From: an uncultured Paraprevotella sp.
GTDB lineage: Bacteria > Bacteroidota > Bacteroidia > Bacteroidales > Bacteroidaceae
Direction of reading: 5' to 3'
NCBI GenBank assembly: GCA_944320775.1
Contig: CALUIV010000007.1
Span: forward strand, 1-64,000
Length of the DNA stretch: 64,000 nucleotides
The notes under the pieces were generated by a model that worked only from the letters and a program-made list of their open reading frames with translations, searched no databases and was not told where the DNA came from. This document shows positions 1 to 11,500 of this stretch, one piece after another. Position numbers and translations under genes: made by a program. How positions within the stretch are numbered: position 1 is the stretch's first letter; each line of letters starts with the position of its first letter.

Positions 1-76
1 TACCAGAGTGGCCAAATGGGGCAGACTGTAAATCTGCTGGCTTACGCCTTCGGTGGTTCGAATCCATCTTTGCCCA
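1..76 (+). tRNA. tRNA-Tyr (GTA), 5' end cut by window
   Basis: The anticodon arm is a 5-bp stem around loop CTGTAAA, with anticodon GTA at 28-30. A T-arm with TTCGAAT loop follows, then a 3' acceptor strand TTTGCCC with discriminator A at 76. The long variable arm fits a class II tRNA such as tRNA-Tyr. The 5' acceptor strand (about seven bases) lies before the window. No CCA is encoded (ACTA follows). It heads a tRNA group leading into tuf. Confidence 0.93.
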
Positions 77-131
77 CTAAGTTTAGAACTTTTGTGTAGG
101 ATTTATAGTAGTGTAGTTCTAAACGTAGTCT

Positions 132-207
132 GCGGAAATAGCTCAGTTGATAGAGCACTAGCCTTCCAAGCTGGGGGTCGCGGGTTTGAGCCCCGTTTTC
201 CGCTCCA
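132..207 (+). tRNA. tRNA-Gly (TCC)
   Basis: A full cloverleaf can be folded: acceptor GCGGAAA pairs with TTTCCGC, the D-arm carries GCTCAG, the anticodon loop CTTCCAA has anticodon TCC at 165-167, and the T-arm has loop TTTGAGC. The 3' CCA appears to be encoded at 205-207. It reads GGA/GGG glycine codons. Confidence 0.95.
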
Positions 208-212
208 TTCTT

Positions 213-284
<72 letters not shown>

Positions 285-331
285 CACAATAAGCATGAGA
301 TTATTCATTAATTTAAAATAATAATAAAGCT

Positions 332-1513
332 ATGGCTAAAGAGAAATTCGAGCGTACCAAACCGCACGTAAACATTGGTACCATCGGTCACGTAGACCAC
401 GGTAAGACTACTTTGACTGCTGCTATTACTACAGTGTTGGCAAAGAAAGGTTTGTCTGAGGTAAAATCTTTCGATCAGATCGATAACGCACCTGAAGAGA
501 AAGAGCGTGGTATTACTATCAATACTTCACACGTTGAGTATGAAACAGCTAAACGTCACTATGCACACGTTGACTGTCCGGGACACGCTGACTATGTAAA
601 GAACATGGTTACCGGTGCTGCTCAGATGGATGGTGCGATCATCGTAGTTGCTGCAACTGATGGTCCTATGCCTCAGACTCGTGAGCACATCTTGCTGGCT
701 CGACAGGTAAACGTACCACGCTTGGTTGTATTCTTGAACAAGTGTGATATGGTTGACGATGAGGAAATGTTGGAGTTGGTTGAAATGGAAATGCGTGAGT
801 TGCTTGCAGCTTATGACTTCGAAGAAGATACTCCAATCATCCGCGGTTCTGCACTTGGTGCATTGAACGGTGTTCCAAAATGGGAAGACAAGGTAATGGA
901 ATTGATGGACGCTTGCGATTCATGGATTCAGGAGCCTGTTCGTGATGTTGAGAAGCCATTCTTGATGCCTGTTGAGGACGTATTCTCTATCACTGGTCGT
1001 GGTACTGTTGCTACTGGACGTATCGAAACTGGTGTTGTTAAGGTAGGTGACGAAGTTCAGATCCTTGGTTTGGGTGAAGATAAGAAGTCAGTTATCACTG
1101 GTGTTGAAATGTTCCGTAAGTTGTTGGATGAAGGTGAAGCTGGTGACAACGTAGGTTTGTTGCTTCGTGGTATCGACAAGAAGGAAATCAAACGTGGTAT
1201 GGTTATCACTCACCCGGGTTCAATCACTCCTCACTCTAGCTTCAAGGCTTCAATCTACGTATTGAAGAAAGAGGAAGGTGGTCGTCACACTCCATTCGGA
1301 AACAAATACCGTCCTCAGTTCTATCTTCGTACTATGGACTGTACAGGTGAGATCCACTTGCCAGAAGGCGTAGAAATGGTTATGCCTGGTGATAACGTAG
1401 AAATCACTGTTCATTTGATCTATCCGGTTGCTTTGAACGTAGGTTTGCGTTTCGCTATCCGTGAAGGTGGACGTACAGTAGGTTCTGGTCAGATCACTGA
1501 AGTTTTTGACTAA
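332..1513 (+). CDS. tuf: Elongation factor Tu
   Basis: EF-Tu delivers aminoacyl-tRNA to the ribosomal A site as a GTP ternary complex in the cytosol. The 393-residue product has all G-domain motifs: G1 GHVDHGKT at 19-26, G3 DCPG at 81-84 and G4 NKCD at 136-139, followed by the two beta-barrel domains. Length is normal for the family. It sits between two tRNA groups and ahead of secE-nusG rather than in the str operon, where fusA is followed directly by rpsJ; no second tuf copy lies in this window. The start is an ATG in an AT-rich leader without a Shine-Dalgarno sequence, as usual for Bacteroidetes. Confidence 0.99.
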   Translation: MAKEKFERTKPHVNIGTIGHVDHGKTTLTAAITTVLAKKGLSEVKSFDQIDNAPEEKERGITINTSHVEYETAKRHYAHVDCPGHADYVKNMVTGAAQMDGAIIVVAATDGPMPQTREHILLARQVNVPRLVVFLNKCDMVDDEEMLELVEMEMRELLAAYDFEEDTPIIRGSALGALNGVPKWEDKVMELMDACDSWIQEPVRDVEKPFLMPVEDVFSITGRGTVATGRIETGVVKVGDEVQILGLGEDKKSVITGVEMFRKLLDEGEAGDNVGLLLRGIDKKEIKRGMVITHPGSITPHSSFKASIYVLKKEEGGRHTPFGNKYRPQFYLRTMDCTGEIHLPEGVEMVMPGDNVEITVHLIYPVALNVGLRFAIREGGRTVGSGQITEVFD

Positions 1514-1540
1514 TTAATAGCTTTTTAGCTAAATATAATA

Positions 1541-1566
1541 GGTCCTCGTTCTGCGAGGACCATTTT
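1541..1566 (+). terminator. Hairpin after tuf, terminator or processing signal
   Basis: An 8-bp perfect stem GGTCCTCG (1541-1548) / CGAGGACC (1554-1561) with a 5-base loop is followed by ATTTT. It lies between tuf and tRNA-Trp, with the tRNA starting one base after the T run. It could end part of the tuf transcripts or mark RNA processing before the tRNA. The T run is short, so read-through into secE-nusG is likely. Confidence 0.6.
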
Positions 1567-1639
1567 ACGGGAGTAGCTCAGTTGGTAGAGCACCGGTCTC
1601 CAAAACCGGGTGTCGGGAGTTCGAGCCTCTCCTCCCGTG
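1567..1639 (+). tRNA. tRNA-Trp (CCA)
   Basis: Acceptor ACGGGAG pairs with CTCCCGT and the discriminator is G at 1639. The anticodon stem CCGGT/ACCGG encloses CTCCAAA with anticodon CCA at 1600-1602, and the T-arm has loop TTCGAGC. It lies 15 bases before secE, the conserved tuf-tRNA-Trp-secE-nusG order seen in many bacteria. Confidence 0.96.
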
Positions 1640-1654
1640 CTAAAATTAAACATT

Positions 1655-1846
1655 ATGTTTCAGAAAATAATAAAATATTGTAAGGAATCTTACGATGAAC
1701 TTGTGCATAAGACTTCTTGGCCAAGTCGTTCAGAACTTACGAACAGTGCAGTTGTAGTATTATCTGCTTCCCTACTCATTGCATTGGTAGTTTTCGTTAT
1801 GGATCTTGTTTCCAAAAACGTAATGGAGTTTATTTATCCAAACTAA
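1655..1846 (+). CDS. secE: Preprotein translocase subunit SecE
   Basis: SecE clamps SecY in the inner-membrane Sec translocon. The 63-residue product has an amphipathic N-terminal helix with the SecE signature around HKTSWPSRSEL, then one transmembrane segment (about residues 35-55), the short single-span form of most bacteria. The reading frame is open back into tRNA-Trp, but the methionine at 1655 (MFQKII) is the sensible start because upstream sequence is the tRNA. nusG follows after nine bases, so the two are co-transcribed. Confidence 0.95.
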   Translation: MFQKIIKYCKESYDELVHKTSWPSRSELTNSAVVVLSASLLIALVVFVMDLVSKNVMEFIYPN

Positions 1847-1855
1847 TTCTGAGAG

Positions 1856-2401
1856 ATGGCTGAAATTGAAATGAAATGGTACGTTATGCGTGCTATTAGT
1901 GGAAAAGAAAGCAAAGTAAAAGAGTATATTGATGCTGAAATTAAAAAAGGTGATTTTGGCAAATATGTCTCTCAGGTTTTGATTCCCACTGAAAAAATCG
2001 TTCAGGTACGCAATGGAAAGCGTATAGTAAAGGAAAGAAATCACTTGCCTGGTTATGTCTTAGTTGAGGCAGCTTTGGTTGGTGAGGTCGGTTCTCTTTT
2101 GCGTAATACGCCGAATGTGCTTGGCTTTTTGGGAGAGTCAAATAGTAAACCGACTCCCTTGCGTCAGAGTGAAGTGAATCGCTTGTTGGGAACAGTAGAT
2201 GAAATGCTGGATATTCCGGAAGAGGTAGTGATACCTTATGAAGTAGGTGAGACTGTAAAAGTCACCGAAGGACCGTTCAGTGGTTTCTCTGCTGTTATTG
2301 AAGAAGTGAATAACGAAAAGAAGAAGCTGAAAGTTATGGTCAAGATCTTTGGACGTAAAACTCCATTGGAACTTGGTTTTATGCAGGTTGAAAAAGAATA
2401 A
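1856..2401 (+). CDS. nusG: Transcription termination/antitermination factor NusG
   Basis: NusG binds RNA polymerase, supports processive elongation and links it to Rho or the ribosome. The 181-residue protein has the N-terminal NGN domain (starting [13 protein letters not shown]) and a C-terminal KOW domain (about 125-181, with [19 protein letters not shown]). Length is normal. It sits in the standard secE-nusG-rplK order. Confidence 0.98.
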   Translation: MAEIEMKWYVMRAISGKESKVKEYIDAEIKKGDFGKYVSQVLIPTEKIVQVRNGKRIVKERNHLPGYVLVEAALVGEVGSLLRNTPNVLGFLGESNSKPTPLRQSEVNRLLGTVDEMLDIPEEVVIPYEVGETVKVTEGPFSGFSAVIEEVNNEKKKLKVMVKIFGRKTPLELGFMQVEKE

Positions 2402-2430
2402 CACATTCTGTTACGTGTGTTTTCTTTTTA
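2400..2430 (+). terminator. Weak hairpin plus T tract between nusG and rplK
   Basis: A short stem ACACA (2401-2405) / TGTGT (2416-2420) is followed by a T-rich run with one C. It may be a partial terminator or attenuator before the L11-L1 genes. In E. coli this region controls L11/L1 through L1 binding, but no L1-site consensus could be confirmed here. Confidence 0.35.
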
Positions 2431-2457
2431 AAAATAATCAATATAAACAACAAAAAA

Positions 2458-2895
2458 ATGGCTAAAGAAGTTGCTGGATTAATCAAATTACAGATTAAAG
2501 GAGGCGCTGCAAATCCATCACCCCCAGTAGGTCCTGCTTTGGGTTCCAAGGGTATTAATATCATGGATTTCTGTAAAGCATTCAACGCCAGAACACAGGA
2601 CAAGGCTGGTAAAGTCCTTCCTGTTGTAATCACTTATTACACGGATAAGTCTTATGACTTTGTTGTTAAGACTCCTCCAGTAGCTATCCAACTTATGGAA
2701 GCTGCTAAAGTAAAAGGTGGTTCTGCTGAACCAAACCGTAAGAAGATCGCTGAGATCACTTGGGATCAGGTTCGTGCGATTGCTCAGGATAAAATGCCTG
2801 ATTTGAACTGCTTTACTATTGAAGCTGCAATGAGACTTGTTGCAGGAACAGCAAGAAGTATGGGTATCACTGTAAAAGGGGACTTCCCGGGTTAA
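2458..2895 (+). CDS. rplK: 50S ribosomal protein L11 (uL11)
   Basis: L11 forms the GTPase-associated stalk base with 23S rRNA. The product is 145 residues with the conserved N-terminal stretch containing [10 protein letters not shown] (about 21-30), the flexible proline-rich region that contacts factors and is the thiopeptide site, and a C-terminal rRNA-binding domain. rplA follows after 22 bases. Confidence 0.98.
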   Translation: MAKEVAGLIKLQIKGGAANPSPPVGPALGSKGINIMDFCKAFNARTQDKAGKVLPVVITYYTDKSYDFVVKTPPVAIQLMEAAKVKGGSAEPNRKKIAEITWDQVRAIAQDKMPDLNCFTIEAAMRLVAGTARSMGITVKGDFPG

Positions 2896-2917
2896 TAATT
2901 AATAATCTTCAATTAAA

Positions 2918-3616
2918 ATGAGTAAACTGACAAAGAATCAGAAGTTGGTCGCTGACAAAATTGAAGCAGGGAAAGCATACTCTTTGAAGGAAGCTTCAGA
3001 ATTGGTAAAGGAAATTACTACTACAAAATTCGATGCTTCTATCGATATCGATGTACGTTTGGGCGTTGACCCTCGTAAAGCTAACCAGATGGTAAGAGGC
3101 GTTGTATCTCTTCCTAACGGAACTGGTAAGGTTACAAGAGTTCTTTGCTTGTGTACACCTGATGCTGAAGCTGCTGCAAAGGAAGCAGGCGCTGATTATG
3201 TAGGTCTTGACGAATATATCGAGAAGATCAAGGGTGGTTGGACGGATATTGATGTGATTATCACGATGCCGTCAATCATGGGTAAAATTGGTGCTCTCGG
3301 TCGTGTACTCGGTCCTCGTGGATTGATGCCGAACCCAAAGAGCGGTACTGTAACAATGGATGTTGCTAAGGCTGTTAGAGAAGTGAAGCAGGGTAAGATC
3401 GATTTCAAGGTTGATAAAACCGGTATTGTACATACTTCAATCGGTAAGGTGTCTTTTACTGCTGAACAGATCGCACAAAATGCGAAGGAGTTCATTTCAA
3501 CAATTATTAAGTTGAAACCATCTGCAGCTAAGGGTACATATATTAAGAGCATTTATCTTTCAAGTACAATGAGCCGCGGAATCAAGATTGACCCTAAGGC
3601 TGTTGAAGAAATTTAA
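2918..3616 (+). CDS. rplA: 50S ribosomal protein L1 (uL1)
   Basis: L1 forms the mobile stalk at the E site and, in E. coli, represses its own operon. The 232-residue product is full length, with the conserved [18 protein letters not shown] loop near residues 129-146. The gene is tightly packed between rplK and rplJ (14-base gap), so the three are probably one transcript. Confidence 0.98.
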   Translation: MSKLTKNQKLVADKIEAGKAYSLKEASELVKEITTTKFDASIDIDVRLGVDPRKANQMVRGVVSLPNGTGKVTRVLCLCTPDAEAAAKEAGADYVGLDEYIEKIKGGWTDIDVIITMPSIMGKIGALGRVLGPRGLMPNPKSGTVTMDVAKAVREVKQGKIDFKVDKTGIVHTSIGKVSFTAEQIAQNAKEFISTIIKLKPSAAKGTYIKSIYLSSTMSRGIKIDPKAVEEI

Positions 3617-3630
3617 TAAAACTAGCAATC

Positions 3631-4149
3631 ATGAGAAAGGAAGATAAAGGCAATATTATAGTTCAGCTTGGTGAAATTCTTAAGGAGTATCCTCATTTTT
3701 ATTTGGTTGATGCAACAGGTATGAATGCTGCTAAGACCAGCGAAATGAGAAGAAAATGTTTCCAGTCTGATATCAAGATGGTGCTTGTAAAGAACACACT
3801 CTTGCACAAGGCTTTTGAAGCTTCAGATGTGGATTTCTCTCCTCTTTACGGTTGCTTGAAAGGTACGACAGCTGTGTTGTTTACCAACGTAGCAAATGCA
3901 CCTGCTAAGTTACTGAAGGATTTTGCTAAGGATGGTAGTCCTGCTTTGAAGGCTGCCTATGCAGAAGAAGGCTTCTATGTTGGTGCTGACCAGCTTGACG
4001 CTCTTACTGCAATCAAGAGCAAGGAAGAAGTTATCGCAGATATCGTTGCTTTGTTGCAATCACCGGCGAAGAATGTTATTTCTGCTCTGCAATCTGGCGC
4101 AAACACCATCCACGGTGTGTTGAAAACTTTGGGTGAGCGCCCGGAATAA
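3631..4149 (+). CDS. rplJ: 50S ribosomal protein L10 (uL10)
   Basis: L10 is the stalk base protein that holds L7/L12 dimers on the 50S subunit. The 172-residue product has the globular rRNA-binding N-terminal domain and a C-terminal helix for L12 dimers. The gap to rplA is only 14 bases, leaving no room for an E. coli-type L10 leader directly upstream. Confidence 0.98.
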   Translation: MRKEDKGNIIVQLGEILKEYPHFYLVDATGMNAAKTSEMRRKCFQSDIKMVLVKNTLLHKAFEASDVDFSPLYGCLKGTTAVLFTNVANAPAKLLKDFAKDGSPALKAAYAEEGFYVGADQLDALTAIKSKEEVIADIVALLQSPAKNVISALQSGANTIHGVLKTLGERPE

Positions 4150-4190
4150 AATTAATTAAATAAGTAATAAACAAATAAAAATAGAAAAAA

Positions 4191-4565
4191 ATGGCAGATT
4201 TGAAAGCTATTGCTGAAGAATTGGTAAATTTGACAGTTAAGGAAGTTAATGAGTTGGCTACTATCCTGAAGGATGAGTATGGTATCGAGCCTGCTGCTGC
4301 AGCTGTTGCAGTTGCTGGTCCTGCAGTTGCTGGTGCAGCTGCTGCTGAAGAGAAAGACTCTTTCGACGTAGTATTGAAGGCAGCTGGTGCAAACAAATTG
4401 CAGGTAGTTAAGGCCGTTAAGGAAGCTTGTGGTCTTGGCTTGAAAGAGGCTAAGGACATGGTAGACGGTGCTCCTAGCGTATTGAAAGAAGGCATGGCTA
4501 AGGCTGATGCAGAGGCTTTGAAGAAGACTCTTGAAGAGGCTGGTGCTGAGATCGAACTTAAGTAA
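4191..4565 (+). CDS. rplL: 50S ribosomal protein L7/L12 (bL12)
   Basis: L7/L12 is the multicopy stalk protein that recruits translational GTPases. The 124-residue product shows the three expected parts: an N-terminal dimerisation helix (1-32), an alanine/valine hinge (about 36-52), and a C-terminal factor-binding domain with [11 protein letters not shown]. Two hairpins follow the stop codon and lie before rpoB. Confidence 0.98.
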   Translation: MADLKAIAEELVNLTVKEVNELATILKDEYGIEPAAAAVAVAGPAVAGAAAAEEKDSFDVVLKAAGANKLQVVKAVKEACGLGLKEAKDMVDGAPSVLKEGMAKADAEALKKTLEEAGAEIELK

Positions 4566-4571
4566 GAAATC

Positions 4572-4632
4572 ACCTGTTGATACAGGTTATACGGTAAAGA
4601 ATCCTCTGGTAGGGGGTTCTTTACCTTTTTGT
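4572..4632 (+). terminator. Tandem hairpins between rplL and rpoB (attenuator)
   Basis: A small stem ACCTGT (4572-4577) / ACAGGT (4582-4587) is followed by a long stem running from 4593 to 4625 (GGTAAAGAA pairs with TTCTTTACC, extended by GC and G-U pairs), then TTTTTGTGT. This looks like an intrinsic terminator placed inside the rplL-rpoB transcript. By analogy with E. coli it would lower rpoBC expression relative to the abundant L7/L12. Confidence 0.7.
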
Positions 4633-4670
4633 GTCTATAAATATAACTCGGTTCAATTAATTATATACTG

Positions 4671-7600
4671 ATGTCTTCTAATATTGTAAATCAGAGAGTA
4701 AATTTTGCATCGGTTAAGAACCCGATGCCGTATCCCGATTTCCTTGATGTACAGTTGAAGTCTTTCAAGGACTTTTTGCAATTGGATACACCCCCTGAGT
4801 TAAGAAAGAACGATGGTTTGTACAAGGTATTTTCTGAGAATTTCCCTATCGCGGATACGCGTAACAATTTCGTTCTGGAGTTTTTGGATTATTATATTGA
4901 TCCGCCTCGTTATTCTATTGAAGAGTGTTTGGAACGTGGACTGACTTACAGTGTGCCTTTGAAGGCCAAGTTAAAACTGTATTGTACGGATCCCGACCAT
5001 GAGGATTTCGATACGGTTATCCAAGACGTGTTCCTGGGCCCCATCCCTTATATGACTGCCAACGGAACGTTCATCATAAATGGTGCTGAACGTGTCGTTG
5101 TATCCCAGTTGCACCGTTCACCTGGAGTTTTCTTCGGATCAAGTATTCATGCCAATGGTACTCAGTTGTATTCTGCACGTATCATTCCGTTCAAGGGATC
5201 TTGGATAGAATTTGCTACGGATATCAACAATGTCATGTATGCTTACATCGACCGTAAGAAGAAATTGCCGGTAACCACATTGCTGCGTGCAATCGGTTAT
5301 GAAAACGATAAGGATATTCTGGAAATCTTTAATTTGGCAGAAGAAGTTAAGGTTACCAGAAATGCACTTAAGAAGAACATCGGTAAGAAACTTGCTGCTC
5401 GTGTGCTGAAGAGCTGGCTTGAGGACTTTGTCGATGAAGATACCGGTGAAGTTGTATCCATCGAGCGAAATGAATCAATCCTAGATCGTGAAACTATTTT
5501 GGACGAAGACAATATCGAGTTGATTCTGGACAGTGGCGTATCTAGTATTCTGGTTCATAAGGAGGAAGTGACTTCTTCTGATTATTCGATTATTTTCAAT
5601 ACTTTGCAGAAAGACCCGAGTAACTCTGAAACAGAGGCTGTGCATTATATTTATCAACAGTTGCGTAATGCTGATCCTGCTGATGATGCAAGTGCACGTG
5701 AGGTTATCAACAATCTGTTCTTCTCAGAGAAACGTTATGATCTGGGTGAAGTCGGACGTTACAGAATCAACAGAAAGTTGAATCTGACAACGGATATGGA
5801 TATCCGCGTGCTGACTAAGGAAGACATTATTGAGATTATCAAATATTTGATTGAACTGATTAATTCTAAGGCATCTGTAGATGATATCGACCACTTGAGT
5901 AACCGTCGTGTACGTACCGTAGGTGAACAGTTGAGCAATCAGTTTGCTATCGGTCTTGCGCGTATGAGTAGAACCATTCGTGAGCGTATGAACGTGCGCG
6001 ACAATGAAGTGTTTACTCCGACTGATTTGATCAATGCCAAGACGATATCTTCTGTAATCAATTCTTTCTTTGGTACCAATGCCTTATCTCAGTTTATGGA
6101 TCAAACGAACCCATTGGCTGAAGTAACACATAAACGTCGTCTTTCTGCATTGGGTCCTGGTGGTTTGTCTCGTGAACGTGCCGGTTTTGAGGTTCGAGAC
6201 GTACACTATACGCACTATGGACGTTTGTGTCCGATTGAGTCTCCTGAAGGACCAAACATTGGTCTTATTTCATCACTTTGCGTTTATGCAAAGATTAATG
6301 ATCTGGGATTCATTGCTACGCCGTATCGTAAAGTAAATAACGGAGTGGTTGATTTGTCTTTGGAAACTGGTATCGAATATTTGACTGCCGAGGAAGAGGA
6401 AGGCAAGATTATAGGTCAGGGTAATGCTCCTTTGCGTGATGATGGTACGTTTATCCGCAAGAAAGTAAAATGTCGTCAGGATGATGATTATCCTGTTGTG
6501 CCACCGACAGAAGTTGATTTGATGGACGTTGCACCACAGCAGATTGCGTCTATTGCAGCTTCTTTGATTCCGTTCCTGGAGCATGATGATGCTCACCGTG
6601 CATTGATGGGATCAAACATGATGAGACAGGCTGTACCTTTGTTGCGCAGCGAATCACCGATCGTGGGAACAGGTATCGAAAAACAGGTATGTGAAGATTC
6701 ACGTACGATGATTACTGCTGAAGGCGATGGTGTTATTGAATATGTTGACGCTACAACTATTCGAATTCTTTACGACCGTACGGAAGAGGAAGAGTTTGTT
6801 AGTTTTGAGCCGGCTTTGAAAGAATATCGCATTCCTAAGTTCCGTCGTACCAATCAAAATATGACCATTGACTTGCGTCCGATTTGTGACAAGGGCCAAC
6901 GTGTAAAGGCAGGAGATATTTTGACTGAAGGTTATTCTACAGAAAATGGAGAGTTGGCACTCGGTAAAAACTTGCTTGTTGCTTACATGCCTTGGAAAGG
7001 ATATAACTATGAGGATGCTATTGTCTTGAACGAACGTGTAGTACGTGAGGATATCTTGACTTCTGTGCATGTTGAAGAGTTCTCTCTCGAGGTACGTGAA
7101 ACCAAACGTGGTGTTGAGGAATTGACTTCAGATATTCCGAACGTTAGTGAAGAAGCTACTAAGGATTTGGATGAGAATGGTATTGTTCGTGTCGGTGCGC
7201 GCATTGAACCGGGTGATATCATGATCGGTAAGATTACTCCGAAAGGAGAAAGTGATCCGTCACCTGAAGAAAAACTTCTCCGTGCAATTTTCGGAGACAA
7301 GGCCGGTGATGTGAAAGATGCTTCGTTGAAGGCTTCTCCTTCTTTGAAGGGTGTTGTCATTGACAAGAAATTGTTCTCACGTGCAATTAAGACAAGAGCT
7401 GCCAAGGCTGCAGATAAGTTGATTCTTCCGAAGATTGATGAAGAGTTCCAAAGTAAGGTTGACGACCTGAAGGCAATTTTGATTGATAAATTGCTAGAAC
7501 TTACTCAGGATTTGGTATCTCAGGGCGTTAAAGACTATTTGGGTGCAGAAATCATTGCCAAAGGCGCTCGTTTTACCGGACCGATGTTGGAAAATCTGGA

Positions 7601-8486
7601 TTATACAGCTGTACAGTTGGTTGGATGGACGTCGGATGAACATGTCAACGGTTTGATTGCTAAGTTGATCATTAACTTCCTGAAGAAATACAAACTGCTT
7701 GATGCCGAACTGAAGCGCAAGAAATTTGCTATAACGATTGGTGATGAGTTGCCTTCAGGTATCATTCAGATGGCGAAAGTTTATATTGCCAAGAAACGTA
7801 AGATCGGTGTCGGTGACAAGATGGCCGGTCGTCACGGAAACAAGGGTATTGTATCCAAGATTGTACGTCAGGAAGATATGCCGTTCCTGGCAGATGGAAC
7901 ACCGGTAGATATTGTCTTGAATCCGTTGGGTGTGCCTTCTCGTATGAATATCGGACAGATCTTCGAGACTGTTCTAGGAGCTGCAGGTCGTGAACTGGGA
8001 GTGAAATTTGCTACGCCAATTTTCGACGGTGCTTCATTGGATGATCTTTGTGAGTGGACAGATAAGGCTGGTTTGCCGAGATATTGTTCTACACAGTTGT
8101 ATGATGGAGCAACAGGTGAGAAATTTGACCAGTTGGCAACAGTAGGTATTGCTTACATGTTGAAGTTAGGTCACATGGTTGAAGATAAGATGCATGCCCG
8201 TTCAATCGGACCGTACTCTTTGATTACGCAACAGCCGCTTGGAGGTAAAGCACAGTTCGGAGGACAGCGTTTCGGAGAGATGGAGGTTTGGGCAATCGAA
8301 GCTTTTGGTGCTTCTCACGTATTGCAGGAGATTTTGACCATCAAGTCTGATGATGTTGTCGGACGTTCCAAGGCTTATGAGGCTATCGTTAAGGGTGAGC
8401 CGATGCCTACCCCTGGTATTCCTGAATCACTGAATGTCTTGTTGCATGAATTACGTGGTTTGGGCTTGAGTATCACTTTGGACTAA
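4671..8486 (+). CDS. rpoB: DNA-directed RNA polymerase subunit beta
   Basis: RpoB forms one half of the polymerase active-site cleft and is the rifampicin target. The 1271-residue product is normal length for Bacteroidetes. The rifampicin region is visible near residues 480-545 ([24 protein letters not shown]), with wild-type D, H, R and S positions. Late conserved blocks include [15 protein letters not shown] and [18 protein letters not shown]. rpoC follows after 32 bases. Confidence 0.99.
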   Translation: MSSNIVNQRVNFASVKNPMPYPDFLDVQLKSFKDFLQLDTPPELRKNDGLYKVFSENFPIADTRNNFVLEFLDYYIDPPRYSIEECLERGLTYSVPLKAKLKLYCTDPDHEDFDTVIQDVFLGPIPYMTANGTFIINGAERVVVSQLHRSPGVFFGSSIHANGTQLYSARIIPFKGSWIEFATDINNVMYAYIDRKKKLPVTTLLRAIGYENDKDILEIFNLAEEVKVTRNALKKNIGKKLAARVLKSWLEDFVDEDTGEVVSIERNESILDRETILDEDNIELILDSGVSSILVHKEEVTSSDYSIIFNTLQKDPSNSETEAVHYIYQQLRNADPADDASAREVINNLFFSEKRYDLGEVGRYRINRKLNLTTDMDIRVLTKEDIIEIIKYLIELINSKASVDDIDHLSNRRVRTVGEQLSNQFAIGLARMSRTIRERMNVRDNEVFTPTDLINAKTISSVINSFFGTNALSQFMDQTNPLAEVTHKRRLSALGPGGLSRERAGFEVRDVHYTHYGRLCPIESPEGPNIGLISSLCVYAKINDLGFIATPYRKVNNGVVDLSLETGIEYLTAEEEEGKIIGQGNAPLRDDGTFIRKKVKCRQDDDYPVVPPTEVDLMDVAPQQIASIAASLIPFLEHDDAHRALMGSNMMRQAVPLLRSESPIVGTGIEKQVCEDSRTMITAEGDGVIEYVDATTIRILYDRTEEEEFVSFEPALKEYRIPKFRRTNQNMTIDLRPICDKGQRVKAGDILTEGYSTENGELALGKNLLVAYMPWKGYNYEDAIVLNERVVREDILTSVHVEEFSLEVRETKRGVEELTSDIPNVSEEATKDLDENGIVRVGARIEPGDIMIGKITPKGESDPSPEEKLLRAIFGDKAGDVKDASLKASPSLKGVVIDKKLFSRAIKTRAAKAADKLILPKIDEEFQSKVDDLKAILIDKLLELTQDLVSQGVKDYLGAEIIAKGARFTGPMLENLDYTAVQLVGWTSDEHVNGLIAKLIINFLKKYKLLDAELKRKKFAITIGDELPSGIIQMAKVYIAKKRKIGVGDKMAGRHGNKGIVSKIVRQEDMPFLADGTPVDIVLNPLGVPSRMNIGQIFETVLGAAGRELGVKFATPIFDGASLDDLCEWTDKAGLPRYCSTQLYDGATGEKFDQLATVGIAYMLKLGHMVEDKMHARSIGPYSLITQQPLGGKAQFGGQRFGEMEVWAIEAFGASHVLQEILTIKSDDVVGRSKAYEAIVKGEPMPTPGIPESLNVLLHELRGLGLSITLD

Positions 8487-8518
8487 TAAGGATAAAACTC
8501 TTTAATATATAAATAAAC

Positions 8519-11500
8519 ATGGCTTTTAGAAAAGAATCTAAAATAAAGAGTAATTTCACGAAAATTACCATCGGATTGGCCTCACCAGAGGAAATCCTGG
8601 AAAATTCGTTTGGTGAAGTTTTGAAGCCCGAAACCATCAACTACCGTACATATAAGCCAGAGCGTGACGGCTTGTTCTGTGAACGTATTTTTGGACCTAC
8701 CAAGGATTATGAATGCCATTGCGGTAAGTATAAAAGAATCCGTTATAAAGGTATTGTCTGCGACCGATGTGGTGTTGAGGTGACAGAGAAGAAAGTTCGC
8801 CGTGAACGTTCCGGTCATATTCAGCTGGTTGTTCCGGTTGCGCATATCTGGTATTTCCGTTCACTTCCAAACAAGATCGGTTATTTGTTGGGACTGCCGA
8901 CAAAGAAATTGGATGCCGTAATTTATTACGAACGTTATATTGTCATCCAGCCAGGTGCTCTGGCTGATGAGGTTTCAGAATATGACTTGCTGACAGAAGA
9001 CGAATATCTGGAAAAGATGGAAAGTCTTCCTATTGAGAATCAGTATTTGGATGAATCTGACCCAAATAAGTTTATTGCAAAGATGGGAGCAGAAGCCATT
9101 TACGATTTGTTGGTGCGTATCGACTTGGATAAGTTGTCTTATGAGTTGAGAGACCGTGCTAACTCTGATTCAGCGCAGCAGCGTAAAAACGAGGCTTTGA
9201 AACGACTGCAGGTTGTAGAGTCGTTCCGTGCCAGCAGAGGGCGTAACAAGCCGGAATGGATGATTATGAAGATTCTTCCGGTGATACCGCCTGAGTTGCG
9301 TCCATTGGTTCCATTGGATGGAGGACGTTTTGCCACTTCTGACTTAAATGATTTGTATCGTCGTGTTATTATCCGTAACAACCGTTTGAAACGACTGATC
9401 GAGATTAAAGCGCCGGAAGTGATTCTGCGTAACGAAAAACGTATGTTGCAGGAGGCTGTCGACAGTTTGTTCGATAATTCACGTAAATCGAGCGCTGTGA
9501 AGACTGATGCAAACCGTCCATTGAAATCTCTTTCTGATTCATTGAAAGGTAAACAAGGACGTTTCCGTCAGAACTTGTTGGGTAAACGTGTTGACTATTC
9601 TGCCCGTTCTGTTATTGTGGTCGGTCCTGAATTGAAGATGGGTGAGTGTGGTTTGCCAAAATTGATGGCTGCCGAATTGTATAAGCCATTCATCATTCGT
9701 AAGTTGATCGAACGCGGTATCGTCAAAACAGTTAAATCTGCAAAGAAGATTGTAGACCGTAAGGAACCTGTAATCTGGGATATCCTGGAGCATGTGATGA
9801 AAGGACATCCGGTATTGTTAAACCGTGCGCCGACTTTGCACCGTTTGGGTATTCAGGCTTTCCAGCCGAAGATGATTGAAGGAAAAGCTATTCAGTTGCA
9901 CCCATTGGCATGTACTGCGTTCAATGCCGACTTCGATGGTGACCAGATGGCTGTTCACTTGCCGTTAAGCAACGAAGCTATTTTGGAAGCTCAGTTGTTG
10001 ATGTTGCAATCCCATAATATCTTGAATCCTGCAAATGGAGCGCCTATTACGGTACCTTCTCAGGATATGGTGCTTGGTTTGTATTACATTACCAAGTTGC
10101 GTCCGGGATCGCTTGGTGAAGGCTTGACCTTCTACGGACCAGAAGAAGCCATTATTGCCTATAATGAAAAACGGGTCGACATACATGCTCCGATCAAGGT
10201 TGTTGTAACAGACCTTAATGAAAACGGAGAATTGGTGAAACGCATGGTCGAAACATCTGTCGGTCGTGTCATTGCCAATGAAATCATACCGGAAGAAGTC
10301 GGATTCTTCAATGACATCATATCAAAGAAAACGTTGCGTGGCATTATCAGCGACGTAATCAAAACAGTAGGTGTCGCTCGTGCTTGTGAATTCTTGGATG
10401 GTATCAAGAATTTGGGTTATAAGATGGCTTACGATGGTGGTTTGTCATTCAACCTTGGAGATATTATTATTCCGAAGGAGAAGGCAGAGCTGGTACAACG
10501 TGGTAATGAAGAAATCGAGCGTATCACAAATGATTATGGTATGGGATTCATTACTGATAAGGAGCGTTATAATCAGGTAATTGATACTTGGACACACGTG
10601 AACAACGACTTGTCTAAGATCTTGATGAAGACCATGAAGGAAGCTGATCAAGGTTTCAACGCTGTATACATGATGTTGGATTCCGGAGCCCGTGGATCTG
10701 CAGGACAGATCAGTCAGTTGTCTGGTATGCGTGGTTTGATGGCTAAACCACAGAAGGCAGGAGCAGAGACCGCTCAGATTATTGAGAACCCTATTCTTTC
10801 TAACTTTAAGGAAGGTATGAGTGTGCTGGAATATTTTATTTCTACGCACGGTGCTCGTAAGGGTTTGGCCGATACGGCTTTGAAGACAGCCGATGCCGGT
10901 TATCTGACACGTCGTCTTGTAGACGTATCGCATGATGTGATTATTACAGAGGAGGATTGTGGTACGTTACGTGGATTGGTTTGTACAGCACTTAAGAGCG
11001 GTGATGAGGTGATCTCTTCACTTTACGAACGAATCTTGGGTCGTGTTTCTGTTCATGATGTGATCAATCCGACTACAGGCAAACTGATTGTCGCATCTGG
11101 TGAGGAAATCACGGAAGACAAAGCTAAGGAAATTGAAGAATCTCCAATTGAAAGTGTGGAAATACGTTCTGTACTGACTTGCGAAAGCAAGAAAGGTGTT
11201 TGTATGAAATGTTACGGACGCAACTTGGCTTCAAGCAGAATGGTACAGAAGGGTGAAGCTGTCGGCGTTATTGCTGCTCAGTCTATCGGTGAGCCGGGAA
11301 CACAGTTGACACTGCGTACGTTCCACGCCGGTGGTGTGGCTGCCAATGCTGCAGCAAATGCAACCATTATTGCCAAGTATGATGCTAAGATTGAATTCGA
11401 GGAGTTGCGTACTGTCGATATTACTGACGACAACGGTAATGCTGCGAAGATGGTTGTAGGACGTTTGGCAGAAGCTCGATTTGTCGATGTGAATACGGAT

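Noticed and set aside
4076-4573. Minus-strand frame of 165 codons opposite rplL
   Set aside because: It is the antisense of the alanine-rich L7/L12 gene, whose codon bias leaves the opposite strand open; no promoter or family match.
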